A DNA stretch of 64,000 bases from CAWIHA01 sp963835855 (GCA_963835855.1 CAWIHA010000034.1:25381-89380), one strand, 5' to 3'. Shown: positions 8,719-18,636, counted from the stretch's first letter. The notes: a model not told the origin generated them from the letters alone. Program-made: numbers and translations.

Positions 8719-9893
8719 TGCCCTCTCCCGACGACTGTCTCAACCGCCGCAAGCAAGGATTTGGCGCATGCTTCCGCTGAGCAGGATTGGATTTTGACCC
8801 AGGCGTTCCGGCCCATCGAAGCCAGCAAGCCGGAGTCCGCATGCCGGGTCATCACTTCGGCAAGACCTTGGATATCGCCCATCCGGAAACAGCCTCCCGT
8901 GACGCTTTCCTCGACCAGATCCGGACCGCAACCAACATGGTCACTCACGAAGCACGGCAGACCGGATGCCATCGCCTCGTTGACAATCAGACCCCAGGTT
9001 TCTGACTCAGAGGGGAGCACCAGCGCGTCGGCGGCGGCATAGGCTTCGGCCATGCGGCTTTGATTGAGGAAGCCCCCGAATCCAACGGGAAGCTGGTGTG
9101 ACCGGACGTACTCTTCGCATTGCGCGCGCAAAGGTCCATCGCCGGCGACGAGTCCTGCGACGGGCGCCCCCGCGGCCATCGAACGCTCGAGCGCTTGCAG
9201 AAAATCCAGAGGTCTCTTGATTGGGATCAACTTGCCGGCCAGCAGGTATACGACTGCGGATGATGGCAATCCCCACCGCCGCCGCAGGACCTCGCGCTCC
9301 TGGCCGAGCGCCCGCGCCTGTTGTTCAAATCTCCGGTTGTCAACGCAGTGCGGTACGCGAAAAATGCGGTCCGGGCGGGCGCCATAGTGCAGAAAGTATT
9401 CTTGAGACCAGGCGCCGGCTGGCAGGCACGCATCGAAACGCGGAATGAAGCTGCGGTAAGGCGCCCACTTGGCTGCTTGCTTCAGCGGCGATCTCGGCGT
9501 TCTCAGATGGGAGTCGCTACGGACCAGCACCGGGATACGATTGGACCGGCACGCAAAGATGGCCTGCCACGCGCTCTTGAAATGCCATCCGTTCAGGATC
9601 ACAGCCTGGTACTTGCGGCTGGCGATGACTGACTTCAACTCCGGATTGTCCAGGCCCCAGAAACGCATCGTCGATGGCTTCGCCGCCCGATTTCGAAGGA
9701 CTCGATACGGATAGCCCTCCAGCAGCGGGATGTCCCACTTGTACTCGATTCCGAAGCCGGCTTCCGCGTGCGATGTCTCAAGCTCGGCGGAACAGTACAA
9801 CACTTCAAACCGGTTGCCATCCACTCGCGCCAATGCCTCGAGCAGCGGGGTGAAATATTGAATCGGGTGCGTCAGGACGAATGCCCAGGCCAT
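8715..9893 (-). CDS. family 4 glycosyltransferase
   Basis: A GT-B fold transferase. The N-terminus MAWAFVLTHPIQYFTPLLEAL and a later YLLAGKLIPIKRPLDFL followed by SESETWGLIVNEAMASGLP identify the group 1/GT4 family; the last stretch holds the EX7E donor-binding glutamates. It overlaps the polymerase gene by 4 bp at its end and the upstream transferase gene by 22 bp at its start. It would act in the cytoplasm on the growing lipid-linked oligosaccharide. The sugar is unknown. Confidence 0.85.
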   Translation of the reverse strand: MAWAFVLTHPIQYFTPLLEALARVDGNRFEVLYCSAELETSHAEAGFGIEYKWDIPLLEGYPYRVLRNRAAKPSTMRFWGLDNPELKSVIASRKYQAVILNGWHFKSAWQAIFACRSNRIPVLVRSDSHLRTPRSPLKQAAKWAPYRSFIPRFDACLPAGAWSQEYFLHYGARPDRIFRVPHCVDNRRFEQQARALGQEREVLRRRWGLPSSAVVYLLAGKLIPIKRPLDFLQALERSMAAGAPVAGLVAGDGPLRAQCEEYVRSHQLPVGFGGFLNQSRMAEAYAAADALVLPSESETWGLIVNEAMASGLPCFVSDHVGCGPDLVEESVTGGCFRMGDIQGLAEVMTRHADSGLLASMGRNAWVKIQSCSAEACAKSLLAAVETVVGRGQ

Positions 9894-11233
9894 ATCGATC
9901 CTGCGTGCGCTCGTCGGACGTTCCCGGACGCGGCGCCAGCGGTGGCGGCTGCGAGTTCCAGCGCAACCGCCAGCCTCCTTGTCATTGCGTCAGCCGAATA
10001 CCCGTCCATGGCGCCAGGCGCAGCCGGCGAACCGGCATCCGGCCGTGCTCGCAAGAGCTGCCCCAGGGTGCTCGAAAGCGCTGGAACGTGCCCGCCCGGC
10101 GGTCTGCCGTCCCGGAACGTAAACACGCTCCCGGTTTTCGCTTCCGCGAGGATTTGAACCACGCTGCTCGATTCATGAAAGATCGCAACCAGCGGCCTCT
10201 GCGCAAGCAGATAGGGAAAGATCTTCGATGCAGTGTAGTGAACGGACGTTGAGCCGATCGCGAGCAGAGCTTGCGAATCGAGCATTAACTGGAGGGCGGT
10301 CAGATACGGAACCCGCCCCGGATGCTCCGTCACGAACCGCTCAAGTCCGAACTGAGCCGCGAGCGGCGTGACCTGGAAGCCGGTGTCTGGCCTAGGCGAG
10401 TAGGTTGTGCCGGCAAAGTGCAGCCGCAGCTTGCCGAAAAGCTCAGGTTCGCGTTCGAGACCAAGGTGGACCGCGGAAAAGACGGCGCTCAGGATCGGCT
10501 GTTGATCCGGCCCGCCCCGGCCAACGGAACACATATGAAACAGTCCGTCGCCTTGATCGAAGAGCGGATTAGGACGCGGGTGCGCGCGCAGGTAGTCGAA
10601 ATCGCCCGGCTCGCCGCCGTAGGGGATCTCGCTGGTCATCTCGGGTGAGAGCCACGGATAGCGCGCCAGCAGGCTGCCAGTGGTGCCCCTCGAGACGCCG
10701 GCCAGGTGCGCCACGTGCCGCAACGCATACGGCTCCACGCATCGTGCCAGCCGGTCCGCGAAGAACCACTTCGGAGGGCGCTGGGAACGCGGGACGCTCC
10801 GGTAGAACTCGGTGACCCATGGGTCGATGAAGTCGATCACATACGGGATGCGGAACCGCGACCAGGCCCGCCTGCCGAGCACCATCGGCACGAACGGGGG
10901 CACGGGAATCAGCAAAGCGTCGATTCTGCGTTCCGTTGCCAAGCGCTTGATTGCGCGCCAGTGCTGCCACAGGGATCGCATCCCGATGTCGCCAATGCCG
11001 ATCCGCCGTGTGATCCTGGCTGGAAAGGCTTTTGTCCGGATGATCTCCACCGATGGCCGAATCAGTTTTTCATTCTCGGGATCAACCTCGTGCTCGTAAT
11101 ACTCAGGCTTGGTCGTGAGCACGATGGGCTTCCATCCGCAATCGGCAAGATGGTTCGCAAAGAAACGGATCCGCAACGCCGGAGGCAAACTGCTCGGCGC
11201 AAAATCGGCGCCCGCAATCAGGACTGTTCGCAT
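9872..11233 (-). CDS. GT-B type glycosyltransferase (GT4-like, divergent)
   Basis: The protein starts MRTVLIAGADFAPSSLPPALR, a form common in group 1 transferases that handle long N-terminal acceptor domains, and contains PYVIDFIDPWVTEFYRS, typical of the same set. The C-terminal domain has TASKIFPYLLAQRPLVAIFH, which aligns with the donor-binding SNK.FEYLA.GKPV pattern of GT4 proteins. The last 60 residues are alanine/glycine-rich and poorly conserved in character. It lies 12 bp after the FkbM-type gene. Confidence 0.75.
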   Translation of the reverse strand: MRTVLIAGADFAPSSLPPALRIRFFANHLADCGWKPIVLTTKPEYYEHEVDPENEKLIRPSVEIIRTKAFPARITRRIGIGDIGMRSLWQHWRAIKRLATERRIDALLIPVPPFVPMVLGRRAWSRFRIPYVIDFIDPWVTEFYRSVPRSQRPPKWFFADRLARCVEPYALRHVAHLAGVSRGTTGSLLARYPWLSPEMTSEIPYGGEPGDFDYLRAHPRPNPLFDQGDGLFHMCSVGRGGPDQQPILSAVFSAVHLGLEREPELFGKLRLHFAGTTYSPRPDTGFQVTPLAAQFGLERFVTEHPGRVPYLTALQLMLDSQALLAIGSTSVHYTASKIFPYLLAQRPLVAIFHESSSVVQILAEAKTGSVFTFRDGRPPGGHVPALSSTLGQLLRARPDAGSPAAPGAMDGYSADAMTRRLAVALELAAATAGAASGNVRRAHAGSIWPGHSS

Positions 11234-11245
11234 GGGAGTGGAAAC

Positions 11246-12031
11246 TCAGGCGGACTGGCCGTTTCGAGGCGTAAACACCAGATTCGTCTCATATGCTCCT
11301 TCGAGCGGCGCCGCAGCATAGCCGAGTGGCTCCATGAAGGCCAGCAGATCTGCCGTGCTGTGCCCGAAGCGGCCGAGCTGCCCGTCAATCGCCTCCGCGA
11401 TCACAACGGGGGCCAGCGAGCGAAGAATGTGTTCTGCCCCTTGCAAGACTCTGAGCTCAGCGCCTTCCACATCGACCTTGATCAAACGAAGTCTGCGCGA
11501 GGCGAAGAAGCCGGCCCAAGTATCCAGGGTTAACATCGGAACGGGAATACCATGCCCAGCGCTTTCGCTCGCGAACGTGACACATGAATCCTCAGTTGTT
11601 ATGAGGCGGACAATCCCGGCCGAGTTTCCTACCGCTGCCGCATGGACGACCAGATTGTCGGCGGCGACCTTGCGCTGGCTCAGCCGGAGACAGCGCAACG
11701 CGCGCGGGTCGATTTCGAAGGCATGGACCTCACCCGACGGCCCGACCTTGGCCGCGGCGAGCAGAGAGTAGAAGCCGATGTTGGCGCCGATATCGGCAAA
11801 CGTCGCGCCCGGTTCCAGGAATTCCTGGATCTTCGCGGCCACGGCAGGATCATGCGTGCCCTGGACGAGAACACCGCGGCCAATTGCGGAGCGAGGATCA
11901 ATGTAGCATACTCCGCCGCAATCGAGCCGGACCGGAATCGCAATCGGAAGGCGCGACAACATGGGTCGGATAGCGCGCCGGACCGGCCGCAGCCAAGCGG
12001 ATCTGGCGAAGGCTTCCAGTTGCTCGATCAC
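11246..12031 (-). CDS. FkbM-family SAM-dependent methyltransferase
   Basis: The protein carries the FkbM pattern: FADIGANIGFYSLLAA (SAM-binding motif I), AFEIDPRALRCLR (motif II), then LTLDTWAG and LRLIKVDVEGAELRVLQGA. FkbM proteins methylate hydroxyls of sugars or polyketides. The GTG at 12031 is preferred because it overlaps the stop of the upstream GT4 gene as GTGA (12028-12031), matching the coupling used in this operon; a longer frame to 12172 would run 145 bases into that gene. The resulting protein is 261 residues. It likely O-methylates a sugar of the polysaccharide. Confidence 0.82.
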   Translation of the reverse strand: MIEQLEAFARSAWLRPVRRAIRPMLSRLPIAIPVRLDCGGVCYIDPRSAIGRGVLVQGTHDPAVAAKIQEFLEPGATFADIGANIGFYSLLAAAKVGPSGEVHAFEIDPRALRCLRLSQRKVAADNLVVHAAAVGNSAGIVRLITTEDSCVTFASESAGHGIPVPMLTLDTWAGFFASRRLRLIKVDVEGAELRVLQGAEHILRSLAPVVIAEAIDGQLGRFGHSTADLLAFMEPLGYAAAPLEGAYETNLVFTPRNGQSA

Positions 12032-13275
12032 GATTCCAAGCTCCCTCTGAAGAGCGCCAACCAGTCCGGCACCGCGGCTTGCGGCGCGCAGGTGGAGCGG
12101 TAATGCTCTTTTGCGTTCGCAGCGTGGCGAGCTCTGAGCACGGGGTCGTCGAGATACATCCGCAGCACGCAAGCCAGTTGTTCCGGGTCTTCGGAATCGC
12201 AGATCGTCCCGGTCACGCCGTCCCGGACGGCATACTCAAGGCCGCCGCTGCGGAAACAAACCGCGGGCACACTGAAGGCGGCGGCCTCCATGGCGCCGCG
12301 GCCGAATGACTCCATACACCGCGAGGGTGGCGTGGGCTGCACGTAGACGTAAGCCCTCCGATAGAACTCGGCCACGCCTTCCTGGAATCCCCAGAAGATG
12401 ACGTGACCGGCGAGCCGGTTCTCACCAACCAGTTTCTCGAGCTCGGCCCGATACTCCCCGGTGCACCCTCCGACAACGTCCAGGACCACGTCCGGATGAG
12501 CATTCACAGCATTCACCAGCCTGCCAATGCTCTCGATCAGCAAATCGATCCCTTTGTGCCACGAGACCTGGCCGACGAAAAGAATGCGCCTCCCGCGCGA
12601 GGCCGCTGCCGCAACAAGATCTGGGGCGGTACGCGGGCCGCGATCGAGGACGACGGGCGCCAGGACGGTATTCCTTCTGTTTTTCAGCCAGGGCTGTTCG
12701 TCGAAAGCAATATCGCGAGCCTGCGGTGTGTTATGCACGAAATCCGTAACCATGAGCAATGCCCAACGCAACCAGAAGTATTGCTTCGAGGGCACATCGT
12801 GGAAGCGGCAGATGACCTTCCGGCCCTTCAAGCGGAGCGCCGCCGACGCTAAGAAGCTGTACAGCGCCGTAGGCCAACTGCAAATGTAGATTGCATCGTG
12901 CCGGCGGCTGCGGCGCAGGACGTCAAGGTTCCCTATCGCAAGGGCCGCCAGTAGGCTCACAACGTAACCAAGCGACCTGGGCCTGCCCATGCGGGGCCAG
13001 TTCCACCAGTCATGAAAGAATGAAAACCGGAACGGCCTCTGCTGCATCTGCGGCCAGATCGGCATCTGGTGCCGCACGGCGGCGCGCTGGAGGATAAAGG
13101 ACGCCTCGACTTCCGGGCGGAGCACTTCGAACAGTTCGAGCACTGACTTTTCGAGCCCGTAGAAGCACAGTTGCTGAAAGGGTAGCAGCACCTTAATGGG
13201 GCGCGGCGGGCGCTGGCTAGCCATCTCGCAGCCGGAGGGCTGGTCGGAATCTATGAGCGCGTGCGTTGATTTCAT
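12028..13275 (-). CDS. family 4 glycosyltransferase
   Basis: A GT-B fold transferase of about 415 residues. ILFVGQVSWHKGIDLLIESIG opens the donor-binding domain, and SRCMESFGRGAMEAAAFSVPAV supplies the EX7E-like donor site. The N-terminal half has aromatic-rich and hydrophobic helices (SFFHDWWNWPRMG, VSLLAALAIGNL) that may dock on the membrane. The ATG at 13275 makes an ATGA overlap with the upstream gene stop; an upstream extension to 13368 would overlap it by about 100 bases. It acts in repeat-unit assembly; its sugar is unknown. Confidence 0.85.
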   Translation of the reverse strand: MKSTHALIDSDQPSGCEMASQRPPRPIKVLLPFQQLCFYGLEKSVLELFEVLRPEVEASFILQRAAVRHQMPIWPQMQQRPFRFSFFHDWWNWPRMGRPRSLGYVVSLLAALAIGNLDVLRRSRRHDAIYICSWPTALYSFLASAALRLKGRKVICRFHDVPSKQYFWLRWALLMVTDFVHNTPQARDIAFDEQPWLKNRRNTVLAPVVLDRGPRTAPDLVAAAASRGRRILFVGQVSWHKGIDLLIESIGRLVNAVNAHPDVVLDVVGGCTGEYRAELEKLVGENRLAGHVIFWGFQEGVAEFYRRAYVYVQPTPPSRCMESFGRGAMEAAAFSVPAVCFRSGGLEYAVRDGVTGTICDSEDPEQLACVLRMYLDDPVLRARHAANAKEHYRSTCAPQAAVPDWLALFRGSLES

Positions 13276-14543
13276 GCGCGCACACCGCACGCCGCGAGAG
13301 GAGCCGGCCCCTTGGCTGTTCGCACGTCTTCCAGCAGCCTGAGGAGCTTGACTTTCTCGCGGTCCCAATTATAAGTGGTCTCACCGAGCGACCAACTCAG
13401 CCTTCGGGCTTCCTCCAGCTTCTCGCGAGACGTGTGCCAGAACCGCAGTTGTTCGGCGAGGCTGCGCACATCGCCCGGGGAGTACAGGAACACTGCTCCG
13501 GGGTTGTCGTGGGCGAGGAGGCTCTGAGCCGGAGTATCGGTTGCAACAATCGCATTGCCGGCAAGTAGATACGTGAACCACTTGTTCGTCAGGCAGAGCT
13601 GCGTGTTCACAATGCGGCCGGGCTCTACAACGAGACCGATGTCGTATGCACTCGCCAGGCGGATCATCTCGCGCGGGGCGGCAAGGGGGTGTGCGATCAG
13701 GCGGTCGTTATTGACACCGCACTCGCCGGCGAGGTGGCGCAGATCGCCTTCGTAACCTTTGTCCCACCGGCCGCGAAGGTGCAGTTCGATAGCGCAATCC
13801 GGCAGGCTGCCGAGCGCGCGCACCACGTCTTCCAATCCCTGGTCTCGTCCAATCGTTTGCGAGAACCAGTAGAGTCTCAGCGGCGCCCCAGGCTCTCCGG
13901 TTCGAAAGTGAGGCGGCCTATGATCGAGTGGAAATACGTTCAGAATCGTCACCGGCTCGGGAATGCCGTACTTCGCCGCATAAGCCCGGGCAATGCCAGG
14001 CGATGCAGCGGTTCCATACACACACTGAGGCAAGCATTCGGCTTCCAGTTGCTCCAGGGCTGAATCCAACGGGTCCTTCGCCTGGCCGGCGCGAATCTCG
14101 CTGGTGAGGAAATCCTCCGCGTCATAGCCGGCCAGCGCGCCGTGACGGCGGGCAGCGGCCACCGCCGCCGGTAGCACCGCCGGATGGTGCGCGATGTAGA
14201 TGTCGGCCGGGTATCCAATCGCCGCGCGAAACATCTCTGAAAAGCAGCGGCAAAGCGCGCGGTAGCGGACGGCCGGCAAAGTTCGCAACCCTGGAAGCAG
14301 GGTCCGCGCCAGCTTATGACGCACACGCGTGTAGAGAAACCGGAGGCTTCCGGCGCGCCCGCCCACGTAGGCACACGCCCACGGCGCCTCGTTTTCAATC
14401 GGATCCGTCACTGCCCGAGGCCAGACGCCCAGGTCGGCACAGAACACCTGAACCTGATGGCCAGCTTCCACAAGCGCGTCGGCTTCTTTCACCAGCCGTG
14501 GGTCGGTCGCCGGCTGGCCCGGCGTCATCAGGCAGATTCGCAT
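13272..14543 (-). CDS. GT4-like glycosyltransferase
   Basis: The N-terminus MRICLMTPGQPATDPRLVKEAD and AIGYPADIYIAHHPAVLPAA resemble group 1 transferases in which the acceptor domain opens with a short glycine loop. The C-terminal part has LRLYWFSQTIGRDQGLEDVVRAL and LTNKWFTYLLAGNAIVATD, the donor-binding region. Length (423) fits. It sits 15 bp after the methyltransferase gene and overlaps the next gene by 4 bp. Confidence 0.8.
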   Translation of the reverse strand: MRICLMTPGQPATDPRLVKEADALVEAGHQVQVFCADLGVWPRAVTDPIENEAPWACAYVGGRAGSLRFLYTRVRHKLARTLLPGLRTLPAVRYRALCRCFSEMFRAAIGYPADIYIAHHPAVLPAAVAAARRHGALAGYDAEDFLTSEIRAGQAKDPLDSALEQLEAECLPQCVYGTAASPGIARAYAAKYGIPEPVTILNVFPLDHRPPHFRTGEPGAPLRLYWFSQTIGRDQGLEDVVRALGSLPDCAIELHLRGRWDKGYEGDLRHLAGECGVNNDRLIAHPLAAPREMIRLASAYDIGLVVEPGRIVNTQLCLTNKWFTYLLAGNAIVATDTPAQSLLAHDNPGAVFLYSPGDVRSLAEQLRFWHTSREKLEEARRLSWSLGETTYNWDREKVKLLRLLEDVRTAKGPAPLAACGVRA

Positions 14544-14558
14544 TGCCGCGCTCGCGCC

Positions 14559-15299
14559 TTAGTTCACCGCGTCCACGTAAAGGCTGTACCCCTTATGATT
14601 CTCTTGGTCGCGGGTCAGCTCCGCATCAAGCGAATCCCGGAACGCCATTCTTTGCACACGCGAGAATCCGGCGGCTGTCAGCCGGTGGGCCAGCGTCTCG
14701 AAATCATAGGCGTACTGGTGGTCCGTGCCTTGCCGAAAAACGTGATTCAATACGTCCATTGCCGTAAAAACCCCCGCCGGAAGGTTGTCCAGGTCCCACC
14801 CGAGTTCATGCCATATTTCGCGCGAGCGCGAGATATACGCGCCGGCAAACTTCTCCACGTCAGGCACGACGATGCGAAGGACGCCGCCTGGCGCCAGCGC
14901 CTTACGGCACGCTGCCAGAAAGAGCGGAACATCTTCAACGGGATCGAGGTGCTCAAAGAAATGTTCGCAGCGAATGCGCCGCGCGGATCGTGGCGCTAGC
15001 GGAAGACTCTTTCGGCAGTCGTACCGCAGCGTCAAGCCTTTCAGCGGCATCAGATCCAGGTTTACCCATCCCGGCGTGCCGCACACGCCGCAGCCGACGT
15101 TCACTGACAGCTCAGTCCGCCTTCGCAATGCGAACCGCCTCGAGATATAGGCTGGGTGAAACGCGTTCAGGCTCCGAACCCAGAATCCGTTGATCTCCAT
15201 TCTCACCTGATCGAAAACGTGGCGGTTGCACGGAAGCGCGGGGATCAGTACCCTTCCGGCCATTTGCTTCGCGCGCCGCAGAGGCGAGGGTAGTGCCAT
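14559..15299 (-). CDS. class I SAM-dependent methyltransferase (sugar/polysaccharide type)
   Basis: A 246-residue protein with VNVGCGVCGTPGWVNLDLMP (a SAM motif I variant seen in predicted methyltransferases beside glycosyltransferase genes), IRCEHFFEHLDP and PGGVLRIVVPDVEKF (motif IV region). The family is common in polysaccharide loci, where members may methylate sugars. The first 60 residues are basic and may bind the membrane or a partner. It follows a GT4 gene by 15 bp. The substrate is not known. Confidence 0.78.
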   Translation of the reverse strand: MALPSPLRRAKQMAGRVLIPALPCNRHVFDQVRMEINGFWVRSLNAFHPAYISRRFALRRRTELSVNVGCGVCGTPGWVNLDLMPLKGLTLRYDCRKSLPLAPRSARRIRCEHFFEHLDPVEDVPLFLAACRKALAPGGVLRIVVPDVEKFAGAYISRSREIWHELGWDLDNLPAGVFTAMDVLNHVFRQGTDHQYAYDFETLAHRLTAAGFSRVQRMAFRDSLDAELTRDQENHKGYSLYVDAVN

Positions 15300-15314
15300 T
15301 ATGCCGTCTTCGGC

Positions 15315-16352
15315 TCAGGCAGCGGCGCCGAGGGCCTGGTGATATGCATCGAGATACGCCGAGACCATAACGGACTCGCTAAACCGCTCCTCGAAGCTCG
15401 AGCGGCAGGCCGCTCGCGAGATCCGGTGCGCCTCTTGTGCGAGCGACGCCATGTGCTCGACGCCGCCGCAAATGTAACCGTTGATGCCGTGCTGGACGAT
15501 TTCGGGGACCGATCCCCGCGGAAATCCGATCACCGGAGTTCCGCACGCGAGCGCCTCAGCCATGACAATCCCGAACGGCTCGTTCCATAGAAGGGGCATA
15601 AGCAGGGCGGCGGCCGATCCGAGCAAGGAGTCTTTGGCCCGGTCATCGACAGGACCGATGTAACGAACTTGCTCGCCATCCAAAAATGGCGCGATGGAGT
15701 CTTTGAAGAACTGCTGGTGCTCCGGCGTCGGAGGCACGTTCCCTGCCAGAATGAGCCGCTTACCGCTGAGTCTGGCGGCTTCCAGAGCGAGGTGCGGGCC
15801 TTTGATGCGCTCCATACGGCCCAAGAACACCAGCGGCGCGTCCGCGGAAACGGCGGGAGCGAAGTGGTATTTCTCGCGGGAGACGGCATTGTAGATCACA
15901 TACCAGACGCCTACATCGGCAACTCCCTCCAGCAAGTGGCGGCTGCAAGCGGCAAAGCGCAAGCTCCCGCGTGAGAGCCGGTCGCCCCACAGCACACTGC
16001 GTCTGGTGATATGCCGTTGGTAGCTCATCAGTTTGGGGACGGCAAGGGGCAGCAGAGGCGCCAGATACGCCAGCCGGCCGAAACTGTGGACCACATCGAA
16101 ACGATTGCGCCGGCACTCTGAAAACAACTGGAAGGCATTTCTGGTGGTGTCGTGCATCGAACGGCTGGACCGCCCGCGCCAGGGCGCCAGCCGGCACGGC
16201 ACTTGAGACTCGCTGTTTGCGAAGAGCGTCACATCGTGGCCGCGATCGCAAAGGCCGGCTACTAGCAGTTCCACGATCCGCTCGATGCCGCCATAGTGAC
16301 GAGGCGGCACCGGAATCTCTGGATCGGCGGTGATCGCAATGCGAAGTTTCAT
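15315..16352 (-). CDS. family 4 glycosyltransferase
   Basis: The ATG at 16352 begins MKLRIAITADPEIPVPPRHY and continues with GGIERIVELLVAGL, the classic GT4 N-terminal loop that binds the acceptor side. LVFLGRMERIKGPHLALEAAR and NEPFGIVMAEALACGTPVIG with the EX7E motif follow. The open frame extends another 81 codons upstream, but the N-terminal consensus fixes the start here and that extension is arginine/threonine-rich noise. The protein (345 residues) belongs to the branch often annotated as a UDP-glucose:tetrahydrobiopterin-like or sugar transferase of surface glycans. Confidence 0.87.
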   Translation of the reverse strand: MKLRIAITADPEIPVPPRHYGGIERIVELLVAGLCDRGHDVTLFANSESQVPCRLAPWRGRSSRSMHDTTRNAFQLFSECRRNRFDVVHSFGRLAYLAPLLPLAVPKLMSYQRHITRRSVLWGDRLSRGSLRFAACSRHLLEGVADVGVWYVIYNAVSREKYHFAPAVSADAPLVFLGRMERIKGPHLALEAARLSGKRLILAGNVPPTPEHQQFFKDSIAPFLDGEQVRYIGPVDDRAKDSLLGSAAALLMPLLWNEPFGIVMAEALACGTPVIGFPRGSVPEIVQHGINGYICGGVEHMASLAQEAHRISRAACRSSFEERFSESVMVSAYLDAYHQALGAAA

Positions 16353-16380
16353 CGAGTGGGGCTGGCTCCGGACGAGGCTT

Positions 16381-17028
16381 CTATGAAAACTGGGGCAGGA
16401 TCTTGTTACGAAGTACGCGGGCGATTCGCCTCGCTTTCTTAATGAAGCCGTTCCCGAAACCGCGGATGTCCACCTTCCGGCCGGAGAGAACGAAGACTCT
16501 GCCCGAGTCCACGTTCTGGTAGTCGCGGAAGTAGCCAGGGAAACAAAAGTCCTTCGGCGCCCAGTAACTGACGTGCCGCTCATAGGGGCTCTCAAAGCAC
16601 TCCTGCTGAAAGAACCTGGCTGGAGTTGAAACGACGAGTGTTGAACCTTGGTCCAGGAAGTATCTCAGGATTTTCTGCCCCGCTGGTTTTTCCAAATGCT
16701 CGATGACATCGGCCATCAGGATGGCGTCATACCTGGGCAGCGTCTCGTAAATGTCTTCGATCCGCCCCATGTAAATGTTCTTGTAGAATTGCCCCAGGTG
16801 CGGCCAGAGGTATGCCTCATTGCAATCGACGGCATCGATTTCAACTCTGCTTTGCTCGGCCAATGTCCGGGACGGATCGGGTCGCCGGGAATCGTCGATG
16901 CCCCAATATTCATGGATCAAGAAACCGTACTTGCCAAAGCCTTTGCCCACATCCAAAATGCGTTCCGGGCGGAGCTTCGTGAGCACGTGCACGATCACCG
17001 GGATTTGAGAAAAAAAGCTCGAAGCCAT
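16381..17028 (-). CDS. class I methyltransferase-like protein
   Basis: The protein has a SAM-binding-like segment ERILDVGKGFGKYGFLIHEY, in which the usual GCG/GxG motif reads GKGFGKYG, then RVEIDAVDCNEAYL (motif II) and YDAILMADVIEHLEKPAGQ (motif IV with the characteristic D-V-I-E-H). It has the core of class I methyltransferases and a basic C-terminal tail. It lies between the flippase and a GT4 gene, 28 bp from each, and probably modifies a sugar of the repeat unit. Confidence 0.7.
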   Translation of the reverse strand: MASSFFSQIPVIVHVLTKLRPERILDVGKGFGKYGFLIHEYWGIDDSRRPDPSRTLAEQSRVEIDAVDCNEAYLWPHLGQFYKNIYMGRIEDIYETLPRYDAILMADVIEHLEKPAGQKILRYFLDQGSTLVVSTPARFFQQECFESPYERHVSYWAPKDFCFPGYFRDYQNVDSGRVFVLSGRKVDIRGFGNGFIKKARRIARVLRNKILPQFS

Positions 17029-17056
17029 GAATTGTTGTCTCTTGCCAAGCGGTGCG

Positions 17057-18595
17057 TCAGAGCAGAAAGACCTTTTTCACGCGTGTACTGCCAGGCAGAT
17101 AGCCGACCAGCTCGCGCAAGGGCCGGGCCGCGAATAGCCGCAAGGCCAGGGCGTAAACCAGAGCGAAGAGGGCGGCAATCGCAATCGGGGCGGTGGTGTT
17201 GTGTAGGGACGGCAGCCATTGCGTGCGTGCGGCGTGGCAAATGAGCCCAGCGGCGCCTGCGATGCCGAGCGGCGTCAACAAGCTATCCAGCAGGGCGCGG
17301 CTGGAAATTGCGCCGGCTCTTCGGAGGCGAGCGAGCATCCAGAGCAGGATCAACATCTGGCAAACCGCGATCCCCCCGAGGTAGCCGGCGGTGCCGCGTG
17401 GCAAGAGCAAGAACAAGCAAACGCATACACCGGCGAGGTTGAAAAATTCCGCTACCACACAGCACCGCTGCTGGAGATCGGCCAGCATCAGAATGGTCGC
17501 GGCCTGGTAAAGCGCCGCGGCAGCGCCGTAAGCCATCGCCCATGGGAGAAGTGGCACGACAGCGTCCCATTTCGAACCATACAGCAGCCGCACCAGGGGG
17601 GCCGCAATCATCGATGCCAGGATCGCTGCCGGGACGACGATCCAGGCTACTGTGCGCAGCACGAGCGCGTTGGCGCGGCCGTACTTTTCTGAGCCGCGAG
17701 GAATCCGCGTCAGCACCGGATACAGCGTCAACGTCAGGAAAGACGGCACTTTGATGCAGAAGATGGCGGCCAGGCCCACGGCCCGTCCTAAAATTCCCAT
17801 CGCTGCGAAACCTGCGATCTGGACCACCACAGCGCTCTCGATAAGCGGGCGCGCTGTCGTGAGGGCTCCGGCGGCGATTCGCGTGAGGCCGTAGTTCCAT
17901 GCCGCGCGGTAGCGGCTCGCACTCCAGCTCCAGTCCGGACGCCATTTCTTGACAAAAAACAGATCCCAGATGAACGGAAGGCTCATGACCAGGCTGGGCA
18001 ACACCAACGCGTAAACGCCAAAGCCGGCGAGCGCCAGCGTGAGCGCAAGAGCGGCGTTCCCAACCAGCCCGATCGCCTGCAAAATTCGCAGCCGCTTCCA
18101 CTTCAGCTCGCGCTCCAGCATCCTGATGCGGAACGCGCCCGCCCAATCGATGAAGAAGAATACCGAAACGACATGGAGGAGCGGCGCGATCTCAGCGTAT
18201 TTGGGGAAGTGCCGCAGAACGACCGCGGTGATGTTGACCAGCACGAACATGCCGCTTTGCAGAAAGCCAGCAGCCGTGAAATGGCTCTGGTAATCCACGA
18301 CTTCGTGGGGCCGGAGCTGCAAGGTGTGTTCCAGAAAGCAATTGAAAGAGAAGACACTGAAGAAAACCATCACCGCGCTGACCAGGCTGAACTGGCCGTA
18401 CGCTTTGGGCTCCAGCAGCCGCACCAGCACCAGCATCGTGCCAAACTGCAAAACATCCCGAAATACGTTGAGGCCAGTGACCCAGAGGACGCCCGAGCGG
18501 GCTTTCGCTGTCAGTCCGGAGGGCGGCGCTTCGGCTTCGACCGGTATGCTGGCCAGGTCCGAAGCTTCAGTGATATCCTGCTGTGCGCCTATCAT
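17057..18595 (-). CDS. Wzx-like polysaccharide flippase (MOP superfamily)
   Basis: A 512-residue membrane protein with about 12-14 helices. SGVLWVTGLNVFRDVLQFG begins the first helix pair and matches the oligosaccharide flippase family of the MOP exporters. The C-terminal helices end with a basic tail. Wzx proteins move undecaprenyl-diphosphate-linked repeat units to the periplasmic face, where Wzy polymerises them. It lies between asnB and a methyltransferase gene in the same operon. The substrate cannot be read from sequence. Confidence 0.82.
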   Translation of the reverse strand: MIGAQQDITEASDLASIPVEAEAPPSGLTAKARSGVLWVTGLNVFRDVLQFGTMLVLVRLLEPKAYGQFSLVSAVMVFFSVFSFNCFLEHTLQLRPHEVVDYQSHFTAAGFLQSGMFVLVNITAVVLRHFPKYAEIAPLLHVVSVFFFIDWAGAFRIRMLERELKWKRLRILQAIGLVGNAALALTLALAGFGVYALVLPSLVMSLPFIWDLFFVKKWRPDWSWSASRYRAAWNYGLTRIAAGALTTARPLIESAVVVQIAGFAAMGILGRAVGLAAIFCIKVPSFLTLTLYPVLTRIPRGSEKYGRANALVLRTVAWIVVPAAILASMIAAPLVRLLYGSKWDAVVPLLPWAMAYGAAAALYQAATILMLADLQQRCCVVAEFFNLAGVCVCLFLLLPRGTAGYLGGIAVCQMLILLWMLARLRRAGAISSRALLDSLLTPLGIAGAAGLICHAARTQWLPSLHNTTAPIAIAALFALVYALALRLFAARPLRELVGYLPGSTRVKKVFLL

Positions 18596-18636
18596 GCTGC
18601 GAACGGCTCAACGCAAACGGGCTGACGCGGCCGCAA